Positions 23,162-33,544 of a stretch of DNA of 64,000 nt are shown piece by piece (positions within the stretch are counted from its first letter, which is position 1; every line of letters starts with the position of its first letter). Source of the DNA: Stromatinia cepivora (Eukaryota; Ascomycota; Leotiomycetes; Helotiales; Sclerotiniaceae). The notes beneath the pieces are model-generated. The model searched no databases, was not told where the DNA came from, and saw only the letters and a program-made list of their open reading frames with translations. The position numbers and the translations under genes were made by a program. The DNA lies in assembly GCA_014898415.1 (NCBI GenBank), contig RCTD01000001.1, positions 992,001 to 1,056,000 on the forward strand, in the 5' to 3' direction.

Positions 23162-24882
23162 ATGAAGGTAGGGGTCCGAAACTCATCGCAATCCAATTTA
23201 CAACCGGAGAAACCATCAAAAACAGACTTAGTCAAAGATAAAGAGATCGTAGGCAACAGCAACTTGACGCCCGAATCAGAAGTGCCCCCAACACCCACAA
23301 AGCTTGAAGAGACAAGTAGTCCAAAAGGTGTACGCTTCTGGCTCATCTTCCTTGGTATCTGTCTCGCCGGTTTCGTCAGCTCAACTGATGCGACTAGGGC
23401 AAAAAGAGCGACCGAAAAGATCATTGGATAGCGTCGCCCGAGGATATTGGATATCTGACCGTATAAGGGTTGAATGGCAGTTGTGGCAAACACATAGGCA
23501 TTCCCCTAGCCAACTGTAGTTCTCTTGGCCATTGAGTTCTCTATAGCTGGTGATAGTTGGTAGGGCAACAAAGACAGGAGGCGCCAACACCTCAGCTATG
23601 TTTATAGCCGGTCGATTAGTACAAGGAATCGGTGCTGGTGGCATGATTATGCTGATTGACTTGATTGTATGTGATATCGTTCCTCTGCGAGAACGAAGTA
23701 CATATCTGGGTATTGTGCTTGGGGCATGCGCTGTAGGCACTCTGAAAGGACCAGTCATTGGGGGCGCCATTGTGAGCAGAACTTCTTGGAAATGGGTTTT
23801 CTGGATTAATCTCCCAGTTTGTGCTGTTACCCTGGCGGTTATCATACCATTTTTGCGCGTCTCGTGGAAGAAGTCTCCTACTTGGAAGCATTCACTAGCG
23901 CGCATCGATTACTTGGGCAATGCAATTTTTATCGCGCCTATAACATCGATTCTTTTAGGCGTAATACAAGGAGGAGTTGTTTACCCCTGGGGATCTTGGC
24001 GTACCATACTACCTATTATCCTTGGCTGTTTGGGTTGGATTGTGTTTTTCGTGCAGCAGGCTTATTGTGCCGAGCCTACGATGCCACTGCGGCTCTTTGC
24101 TCATGGAACCGCTGCCACAGTATACTTTTTTGGATCTCATAATATCGATCCTTCTTGAGTGGTGTATATACGTTCTGCCCCTCTACTTTCAGTCACAGCT
24201 CGCCGCGTCTCCTCTCAAATCCGGAATTGATATTCTACCCATCAACGGATTTATGATTCCCAGTGCTGGCATTGCTGGAGCTTTGTTGACGAAAACCGGC
24301 AAGTACAAACCTCTCCACTGGATTGGATTCGCGCTTCTTGCCATTGCAATCGGTTTGTTTTCTACCATGACGAGTACTTCTAGTAAGGCTGCGTGGGTGT
24401 GTTTCCAGATTCTTGCAGTAATCGGCATCGGCTTTCCATTGAAGACACAACTACCCGCGATTCAAGCTGTGCTCCCTGAAAGCGATACCGCCATCTCCAC
24501 AAGTACATATTCCTTCATCCGCTCATTTGGCTTCGTTTGGGGTGCGACCATTCCTTCGATCGTCTTTAACTGTCGCATTAACGCGGTCCTTGGTAACATA
24601 AACGACCCAGATGTACGAACCTCTCTTGCTAATGGCGGTGCCTACGCTTATGCAAATAATGTCAAACAACTCAGTGGTCAGACGCTACAGCAGACACTGA
24701 GTGTATATGCCAGTGCTCTGCGTACATTCTGGTATGCCGGTTTAGCTTTCTCATTATTAGGGTTCTTGTTTGTTTTTGTGGAGAAGCATGTGGATATGCG
24801 GGTAACCTTGGACACAGACTTTGGTCTCGAGGGTGTTGAGAAGGATAAGTCGGCCACAGGTCAGGATATCAATGCTGCTTAA
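23162..24882 (+). pseudogene. Major facilitator superfamily transporter (14-TM drug/H+ antiporter type) with internal inversion and frameshifts
   Basis: The N-terminus (from 23162) is a polar tail followed by the first membrane helix FWLIFLGICLAGFVSSTDAT, which then stops making sense at 23396. The missing next section is present on the opposite strand at about 23396-23576: on the minus strand it reads VFVALPTIT, ENYSWLG, then YVFATTAIQPLYGQ and ISNILGRRYPMI, the end of which is the family's motif-A region between TM2 and TM3. The + strand homology resumes at 23577 with GGANTSAMFIAGRLVQGIGA and continues through several helices (DIVPLRERSTYLGI, KWVFWINLP). Near 24125 a run of six T shifts the frame, and the rest, from LLEWCIYVLPLYFQ to the stop at 24882, lies in a second frame. 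The inverted part itself also has an extra G in a GGGG run. Family members export drugs or secondary metabolites; no function remains here. Confidence 0.85.
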
Positions 24883-26694
24883 TAGGTGTGGCCGTCCAAC
24901 CAAAGAATGATAGTCAAACTTGCTGGAAGTATGAAAGAGCAAAAAAATTAAGAGTGCTTCGTCTGTAAACACCAGCCAGTCACGTTAATCGGTCGTTCTG
25001 GTCTTTCTTCTCCTTCTCCTTCTCCTTCTCCTTCTGCCTTGCTACCTTCTAGATGCCATTTTCTGGTAGAGATACATGTACTCTGAAGGAAAGTGAGAGC
25101 AGCTTCAATTCCAGAAACAGTGTGTAAAAGAGTGTTTACAATAGGATGTATGAGGAACAAGACCTCGAACAACTCAAAAATATGGTTCAGAATAATAAGC
25201 TCGCCGCCTTCACTGCGATCTTTTCGATATTCAAGACACATCTCCACAATCCACGAGGGAATCAATATTTTCTAATGATTAATATTACGGATAATGCCAC
25301 TCGAATCTCAAATCTCGTGGATCCGATATCTCACAAACAAGAATGCAAAAACGGCGGTGTTCCGGTTCTTATGACATTTATCAGAGAAGTGGAAAGAGCA
25401 AGTTTAGCAAGAACTTCTTTTTGGCATGTAGAGGATATTGGATGCAGTAGAAGATTTGGAATCTTAGTGATGAAAGTAAGGAAAGGAGGGTGTTTTTGAG
25501 GTACAGTTGATCATTAGATGATTGAGTGGCGATGATGCGGATTACGGGTATGTAGTGCTATACTGGTAATCGGGGTTCAAATAGTATCGGTGATGTCGAG
25601 TTCAGCTGGAAATACATCATCAACAAACCACAACCAATACACCAAACCAAGAAAGTTGCAGGACCTGGAAAGCTCGGTGGAGAGGAAATGGAAAGTTAGA
25701 AAGTTGAAAGTTTGGTAGTAAATTTCGGGTAGAGTAGATTTAATCTGTCTTGAAATAAAATTCTTATCAAGTTGTTTATATCTATATCTTCTTTAATATC
25801 TAATCTAGAAGAAGGAATATAATAGATATATAATAATAAAGAGATATATATTTATTTATATATTTAAATAGATAAATAGATTTAAATATAATAGGATAGT
25901 AATTGATTTAAGCAAAACAAAGCAAAGCAAAGCAAAGCAAAGCAAAGCAACGCGGAATGAGCTAGACTATATCATGCGATCGCCTTAGAGGAAAGAAAGG
26001 GAGTGATAGATATCAATACAAATTAAACCAGGATAGTTCTGACCAAGGCGAAACAAAATATTTATTATTCACCACAATCCACACTCACTCAGTTATTCAT
26101 AATGATTGGATTTAATTCTACCCGTGAGTAGTACTAACGTACGTATGTATGTTATATAGTAAGGAGCCCAGGCCACCTACATACATTCAAACAGCACCAT
26201 CCATACCATTCTCAATTCTCATGATCTCGTAATGATTTTGTATAAAGGGACAGACAATCAATCAAGACAACCAACACCATTCCATACACCAAACCCAAAT
26301 CCAACCGTAAAGCAAGATACGTTTAAAGACTACCATTCCCCACTAGCTCCCGCCCTGCCCCTCTCCACACTCCACTTTCAAATATATCCATCCAACCCAT
26401 AGGCACCATCATCATTAAATTCCAAGCAAAGGCGCGGAGAAAAGATGAACACAATTCCAAATGTAACTCCATCCAATAGACAAAACAAGCAGTTGTAAAT
26501 GCCAAAAGAGACCAAACAAGCCTGATATACTCAACATTTGCACTAGCAGACGATAAAGTTTAATTCAATAACGCCACACACCACTTTCCGCATTTGCTTC
26601 ATGTATGCTGTAACAACAACATGGACGCCAGAATTCTAAAATGCATGTCAAAGGTACTATACAGTACAGAGATTGCTTTCGTAACGTGAATCAT
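24883..26694. other. Right part of the decay zone, AT-rich, with short repeats
   Basis: No intact gene. A minus-strand frame at 24948-25265 and a shifted one up to about 25500 together look like remains of an alpha-helical protein (ILNHIFELFEVLFLIHPIV, EVLAKLALSTSLINVI). I do not recognise the family, and a stop and a frame change separate the pieces. From 25,780 to 25,910 the sequence is almost pure A/T. A (CTTCTC)n-like run lies at 25007-25036. Confidence 0.35.
25910..25950. repeat. Pentanucleotide microsatellite (AAAGC)n
   Basis: About seven consecutive AAGCA-type units, nearly perfect, at the edge of the AT-rich tract. Confidence 0.85.
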
Positions 26695-28841
26695 TTACAA
26701 GCCGGAGACCTTGCGAGTGCTGACACTCCCAACTCTCCCGCTGGTTTTGCGAACTGCTCCAGAAGTTTCTTTATTGCGGAGACTGTCCCCACTCCGCTTA
26801 GGGCTGCCTCGAACCTTTCCAAGTGAGCCACTACCAGCTTTGATGGCAGATGGTGTCTTAGGTCGACCTCCTGTACCAATATTTTCAACATCGTAACTAC
26901 TGTCATCTATGGATGTATAGATTGTCGTAGTGGTCTGACTTATGGATCTTCCTGACCTCTCGCTTCGAGCTGGAGACCTTGACGTTTTGCGGCTGGTACG
27001 CATACGGAGCTGCCATTCCTCTTCAGATTCGGTAGCATCAGTCGATGATCGGTGGATCGAGATCACTTCAGTTTCACAATGTGTATTATCGTCTTCCGTA
27101 GAACTGTATGCCGAACCATGACGTCCATATGGATGGTGGCGATCACCCCTGCCTGTCTTTCTTGGTTGACCTGGTGTTGGTGCTGGCAAGTAATCCTCCT
27201 GGGCTCCAATGCTGTGACTTCTTTCATTGTCCACTTCACCAAGTGGAGTTCTTTGATTGCCATTTGGAGGAGTAACAATTTGACTTTTGGTTGTGAAATG
27301 TCCCTTTTTTGGTGTGATTGGGGCCATGTTGGCGAGCTTCTCCCTCATTCTCACTTCGAACTGTTCTTCAATCCACCACTCTCGGAAGGTTCCTTGGTTA
27401 AGATGGAGCCAATGTTGTTGAGGACCAACAACCATTCCCGGTCTCATGAAACGCATATACGCGATGATCTCATTGGCAGTGAATCCATATCGGTAGATTA
27501 AGTATGCCCCAATCAAACATCCTGTTCGTCCTAGTCCAGCTTTGCAATGCACAGCAATGCCCCTCTTCTGAACAGTGATCATCTCATGTGCTAAAGTAAT
27601 AAATTTTCGAACAACACTAAGTGGTGGGCACGTGCCATCATCGAAGATCATATCCAAATGTTCAATACCAAGCGCCGTGAAATAAGATGGAGAGTATAAT
27701 TCCGAGTTCAAACGAACTACTAAACCGATGTTCCGTGATGTGAAATGTTTCAAAACATTCTTGAAGGGTGTGGGTAAGGTTGGGTGGGTATCCACGTCTT
27801 CCAAAGTTGTTGGCAGAGTCGCATATAGTGGAGAAGAGGGAAGTATTGGTTGCACTGGGTGATGCTGTGGGGAAGCAAATGCAAGGAAGTCGGGAGTCAA
27901 CCAATTGAAATCACCCTGGTCCACGCGTTCGAATCTTTCATATTCCTCGAGATCAAATTGCGGAAGAGCGCAGAATCCTTGCTCCTTTGCGCGCCAGACA
28001 CCATACACAACATCTTGAACCGTAATACCATAATCTGCTTGACTGTATCCTGCATCGCGGAAAGGCATCAAAGGTGGGTCTGCTTGAGCGATTGGCGCAA
28101 GCGCGAGATGTGGTGCCCACGATTGGATCAAGACCATATACGTGGCTAAGAGACACGCAGCGTTGGCTCGACCTGAGTTACTCAATTAGTTTTTTTTTGA
28201 CCAGCGAACTTTTATGAAACAAAGTAGCTTACTACGCGCATTTGCTTTACTCCAGAATACAACAGGTTTGTTCTTATTTTCTGGGGCACCAAGGATGTCG
28301 TGGAATTGAACTGCAAATCTATAGAGATGTCCAATATGTAATGGTCCGAAGTCATGGTGAAAGGCATTGTAGAGGAGTGTGTCATCGACGGAGAAATAAT
28401 GAGGTGGTTCTCTTTTTTCAGAAACGACCGAAGGACCATCTGCAGCTCTTGCTGACCGCTTTGTCGGAGATCGTCGAGAGCTCTGTTGCTCAGGGTAAGG
28501 GAAGAGAGTATCGGGCGAAGGAGGTGTAGTGTAAGATGCTAAATACAATCGGTCTGTATATGTTAGCCAGTGGAACGGTCTATCCTCTTCTCGAGGTTGT
28601 TTTGGTCCTTTCTTTGCGCAGGCGCCAGTATATTTATCGTTGGGTAGTAATGTTGCCCACTCGAGCATAGAATTGTAGTCCATTGGATGCATGATATCAA
28701 TAATATAATGATACTGAGCGTAAGATGCTCAATGGTTCGCGCCGCGCAGTGAATGATGTTTTGACAATATTGTAAATAAAGTAACACACCTGGGATGTAC
28801 TCGATGATTTGCCCATACTTCAATTGAGAGGAAGGAGGCAT
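26695..28841 (-). CDS. CDC14: Cdc14 dual-specificity phosphatase
   Basis: Phosphatase that reverses CDK phosphorylation (SP sites) in mitotic exit, cytokinesis and sporulation. The exons are 28790-28841, 28233-28553 and 26695-28172, giving 616 residues. Exon 1 (QIIEYIP) joins exon 2 (RLYLASYTTPP). The N-terminal core follows, with YFSVDDTLLYNAFHHDFGPL and FRDAGYSQADYGI. The catalytic P-loop HCKAGLGRTGC lies near residues 333-343, and the acidic loop is FDDGTCPP. The C-terminal 230 residues are Ser/Arg rich and disordered, with many SP/TP sites, as usual for this family. The first intron (236 nt) is longer than the others (60 nt), and an in-frame Met at 28692 lies within it. Splice sites preserve phase throughout. 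Assignment is firm. Confidence 0.95.
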
Positions 28842-30054
28842 TGTTGACTAAGGTACGCAAAGGCACCGAGTATTGGCAGTCGCGAGAAACTGAAGGTTTG
28901 TTGTCGTTGTTGTTGTTGCAGTAGGCAAGAGCGATGGCGGTGATGAATACTCGAGGTTTAGAAATAGGCACAAAAGTTTATTTTGTTGTTGTTGATAAAC
29001 TTCCAAATAAAAACAAATAAACACTTCTGCGCAGCAAATGTACTTTGTCTATGAAGGTGACTCGAATCAAAAGAGATATTCCTAAGAAAATAAAATATCA
29101 ATAAGAAATCCAAAGTAACATAAGAGAAATGTTTAAGTAGAAGAAGGATTTCCAAATATTTGTTAGGAATTCTTATGGATTTGTATGTATGTGAATGTTA
29201 ATGATCAATAACAATTTACTAGTCTGATTATAGTAATTATTCTGACCCGGCAACCAAAAAATTGACAGCAACAAGGTTCAAGATTCCAAACAAACCATTC
29301 CATTAACCTACGGAGTACGGAGTAAAAGCTCAGACGAAAGAGTTGGCAAGGCAAGGAGAGATGGGCTAGAACATAGTAAACAATTGATGCGTGGATAATG
29401 AATTATATTGTTGATGATTTTTGATGATTTTTGATGATTTTTGATGATTTTTACAAAGGTTAGATAGAATTATTTTCTTTCATACAGTAGATAGATAGTA
29501 GTCTCTAGTAGTCTCTGCTAAGATGAATCTATTATATTAGATAAGTAGAATACCTAGTAGCTAATTAACAATTGAAGAATAAATGCTCCCAAATCTTTTC
29601 ACCAGAAATCCCTTAAACAATTTCCTCTTCCTTCATCACTCACTCAACTTACTCGCTACTTCGCTCACCGGCCATTCAAAAACTTCACTCGCTCCAAACT
29701 TCAGCTACCCCTGCATCCTCATCCTCGTCAAAACACCAAAAAGTCTACAAAGCCCAATTTTCAAATTTCATAATAAACTCATTCCAATATTTTGTTTCTA
29801 TTCATAATGCAGCAAGTCGTAGGCAACCACTCAATACTTTGCCCTCCAATTTTTTCAAGTCAAAAAATCAATCAATTGATTTAATATCAATTTTTAATTC
29901 AAAGATATCTTGACGGTCGAGGATCCGGTTATTCCTCGGAAACAATCAACCCCTGCACCCAAATCTCTCCATCCCTCCAAATCAATATCACCACAATGCG
30001 CAACAAACTCGACAATAAACAAACCACCCCTTTTCTCCTCCAATATCAACAATC
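28842..30054. other. Divergent intergenic region between CDC14 and PCC1
   Basis: No gene recognised. A 10-bp minisatellite (TTTTTGATGA, four copies) lies at about 29411-29452. The region holds the 5' flanks of both genes. Confidence 0.5.
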
Positions 30055-30459
30055 ATGGCAACTGAACTAGAATTTCCATGCTCACTGTACGATCCCTCCT
30101 TTCCCTTCCCCTTCCCTCCCTCCCAAAGCCCACTAACCTCTCCACTCCCCAGTACCATCGACATTCCGCTCCCCACCGCACGTCTCGCCTCCGCCGCCCT
30201 CTCAGCCCTATCCGTAGACGCTGAACTCTCTCCCCTCGTCCGACGCACTTTCACTCTCATTTCCCCTTCTTCAGATACCTCTGTCCCTGCAGACTCCAAA
30301 TCTATCTTCCGTACCATCTACCGCGCAACCACAAACCGCATGTTACGCGTAGCCGTCAATGGATTTATGGAGAGTTTATCCGTTGTCTTGGGGGTTATGG
30401 AGGAATTAGATGTTGATGTTCTTGAGGGTGGAGGATCTGAGGCGCAAGTTGGTTCGTGA
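30055..30459 (+). CDS. PCC1: Pcc1, subunit of the EKC/KEOPS complex
   Basis: A small subunit (134 aa) of the KEOPS complex, which makes the t6A37 modification on ANN-decoding tRNAs and affects telomeres and transcription (known for the family). The diagnostic pattern of the CTAG/Pcc1 family is visible. It runs IPLPTARLASAALSALSVD (strand then helix), ELSPLVRRTF, and the highly conserved YRATTNRMLRVAVNGFMESL helix near residues 95-114. An acidic end (MEELDVDVL) follows. The N-terminus has a Pro/Phe-rich stretch longer than in yeast. A single exon; the Met at 30055 is the first in frame. Nuclear/cytosolic. Confidence 0.9.
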   Translation: MATELEFPCSLYDPSFPFPFPPSQSPLTSPLPSTIDIPLPTARLASAALSALSVDAELSPLVRRTFTLISPSSDTSVPADSKSIFRTIYRATTNRMLRVAVNGFMESLSVVLGVMEELDVDVLEGGGSEAQVGS

Positions 30460-31452
30460 TGGACTGGGGGATGGCTCGTGGGATGAATCATGCACCCAGA
30501 TTAGCACTATTCTACCCTTGAGGACTTGAGGTCTTCAGAATTTCATTCTAAGATGCTGATAGGGGAAGGGGGAAGCGTAGAAGGAAGATGGTATTGAAGA
30601 GGACAAGAGCGGGAGGAAGTGGGCATATCATCTAGTGGCTCGGGCATGCAATATATATCAGGTGCAAGATATATGCGCCCAGATATCTATCTACCCATTT
30701 ATCTAATTCATGGTGGAAAGGGTTCGACGGAGCTATCTGTACATCCGAGAGAGACATCGAAGCAGGTGCTGCTACCTCTCATACCATCCATACCCAAATA
30801 GCCAAATAAATACACAAATAAACATACACACATACATCCATCCATCCACCCAAATAAAAAGCACCAAGCATTTCCGCTCCACAAACACAATCATCCATCC
30901 ATCAATAATATCAATGAAACTTCCAGCAACACAACAACCCACCAACCCACATTATAAATTCCCCTCCCCCCAAAAAAGAAAAGACCTCTTCTAGTCGATC
31001 TCTCCACCGAAATTCCTTAAAGCAGCTAATATTGCATGATATTTAAAATAAATATTTCAATTTTATAAAATACATATCCACATATCTACAAAGACCTATT
31101 ACTCATTCCATTCCATGTACCCACCCATTATCACAACCTGCATCTGAGAATACAAGACGTGTAATCGTCAAATTTCAGGGGCTGATTATATTAACATATC
31201 GAATGAGTAATACACCCCAAATATCTATGTAATATAATATATATCAAGTAGCCTTCCCACCAACTTCCCCTGCATTAATTATCCCGTCATTAAACTTTTA
31301 TATCTCCTCTGAACTGCATTCAGCCCGTAACAGCAGAACCCTCGTGCTCAGGTATCATTAACTCTGTTTCATAGCGAATGAATCCCGAATATCGCCTCCC
31401 AGAGAAAGATAACCCCTATTTGAAAATTATCCATCTGAAATTAAAACTATAA
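30460..31452. other. Convergent 3' region of PCC1 and the bHLH gene
   Basis: Nothing recognised. Contains CATC/CATA-rich simple sequence near 30,820-30,900. Confidence 0.5.
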
Positions 31453-33544
31453 CTATAGCTTCTCCTTTTCCACAAGTTTCTGTTCCGCTTCTTCGGCTCT
31501 TCTGTTCGCCTCAGCCAAAACCTTTTCCAAGTGACTAATATATTCAATGGCAACTTCAACCGTAGCAGCTTTACTACTTGTACTTTGGCCATTCTTTGAT
31601 CCTGCGGATTCGTTTTCCCCAGCATCACCACTACCACTCTTGTCTCCTATAGAATCCTTAGTTTTCCCGCGAGGGTAGTATTCAGAAGGTATCATATCAT
31701 GCAATGTCGTAAGTGCCAAGTTGATCCTATTTCGTCTTCCTTGCTCGGCAAGTTTATGAGAAGTCCGTTTTGATGTTAGATTAGTTGATAGTTCCGAAGG
31801 ATAGGAAACACCAGGAAGATGAGTTCCTTCGAGTATGTTTTGATAATTTGACTTCGATGCAAGCAAAAGGGAAGCAGTTGCGTCGTCGTGGATGGATGAA
31901 CTGCCAGGAAGCAATGGTTTTATGCTAGGGGATATCTTAGGAAGAAGGGCTGGAGAGGCAAGAACGGAACTGTTCGCCCTCTTCTTGGCGCTCCGTGCCA
32001 GGGTTTGTGGCGTTTTGCGCGTGGCTCCATTTGCCCCGTTCATGGCATCTATCTGGGGGCTTTGACTAGCGGATGTTGCTACTCCAGGGCGTCCAACTAC
32101 TGGTGAAGGTAAAGGTTGAAATCCGGGAGTTTTGGATCCTGTCGAGCTCAAAGTTGGTGTCATTTGTCCGTCGGACTGTGTATCAATACGAGACAATGTA
32201 GGTCTTATGGTATTTGCGGCTTCTGGCAATGCAAACTCGTCCAAAGCAGGATCATCAAGTTCCATTTCTCGATTCAGTGCCGACTCATTAGCGGCAGGCG
32301 ATTTTGTGATTCTCATCAGTGACGCTGGCGTGGCAGGTGACCCAATCGGAAGCCATTTATTTTTGGCATTCTCCTTTTGTGCCACGACATAGGGTGATCT
32401 TCCAGCCGAACTCGGTAATGGCGGAGGCGCCATATCTGATAGGTGCTCGGGAGATATTGAGCCATTTTCTGAGTGATCGGTGCTTGCTGCCGAATTTGTT
32501 GACCCAGTTCCTTTAGATTGAGATTGTTGAGAATTTGAAGGCTCAATAATTTCTCCCAGGGCTTGAGCACTCATGCTTATGCTTTTCCTACCTCGATTTG
32601 GCTTGACAATTGGCGATTGACGAACTGCACGAGTGTTGACTCGAGGTTTTGGTGCCACAGACTTCCGGGCAGGCTTTCGAGGTGGGATTATAGAGCTTAC
32701 CGGCGCAGAATGTGAGTCACCATTCATGTCAATTGGTGAGTTCGTTGACCCCGAATGACGATGTTCAAATATAGCTTGATGGTCGTTTTGGGCGTGCAAA
32801 GCTGGGGAGCTCAAAGGACTAAAATACGCTCCGGGGACAGTGTAATCAGGGATGTTGAAATGAGTTTCCAAGGGAGTAACAGCTGGCGATACGAGCGGAG
32901 TAAAAGCCATCTAATATGTCGAATTAGGAACCATTCCCACATATATTGAAAGTGTAAAATCATTGGATAGGAACGGCAGAGTACGGTTTAACCAGACTAA
33001 CCTCTTGCTCCCTCAGACGATAAGGCTCAAACACAGATGGCGGCTGCTCTGCTTGAGAGTAGAAATGTTGATTAGCACCATGTATTTCCATACTATTCGG
33101 TGTTGGTGGAATCATTCTATTCTGGACGTAAAAGTTCCGCTGTTGTTCCTGCGATTGACGTAGCTGCTGCTCATGCTTCTGCTGTTGTAGATACCGAATT
33201 TGTGCATCTAGGTGTGTTAAACTTTCTGTAGAAGTATGTGGATGTACAACTGGAGTCCCGAGTATAGCTGAATGGCTAGAGGCTGTCGTCATTGAAGGCA
33301 TATGCTCGTGCATTGATCCATCGAGCCCAACTTGATGATTGCCAGCCATTCCTGTATCCATTGACTCCATCCCATCTTGATGTATCATTTGTTGATTTTG
33401 CGACTGCTGCTGGTTGAAATCGAAGTCGAATTGTAGACCACCAGCCATATTGTGCATATTTAGATCAAGGAATTGCTGAAAGTCATCTTGAGAGGGGACG
33501 GATAAACTAGAGTCCTGAGTATTCCAAACCCCAGAAGTATCCAT
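31453..33544 (-). CDS. nuc-1: bHLH transcription factor of the NUC-1/Pho4 type
   Basis: Exon 1 33002-33544 and exon 2 31453-32910, phase 0, give 666 residues. The basic region RTSHKLAEQGRRNR carries the His-Glu-Arg contacts (HxxxExxRR) used by Pho4-class factors to bind CACGTG. It lies near residues 563-576. Helix 1 is INLALTTLHDMI, then comes a long polar loop of about 40 residues, and helix 2 is KAATVEVAIEYISHLEKVL, continuing as a coiled coil to the stop. A long loop is a feature of fungal NUC-1/PalcA proteins, which switch on phosphate-scavenging genes when phosphate is low. The N-terminal 180 residues are Gln/His rich (QQQSQNQQ, QQQKHEQQ) and probably activating. Regulation by a cyclin-CDK pair is expected from homologues, and many SP sites are present. 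The bHLH class is sure; the NUC-1 orthology is likely. Confidence 0.85.

Noticed and set aside
28563..28692. Met at 28692 as the CDC14 start
   Set aside because: The conserved QIIEYIP element lies further upstream and joins RLYLASY by a phase-correct intron, so 28692 is intronic.
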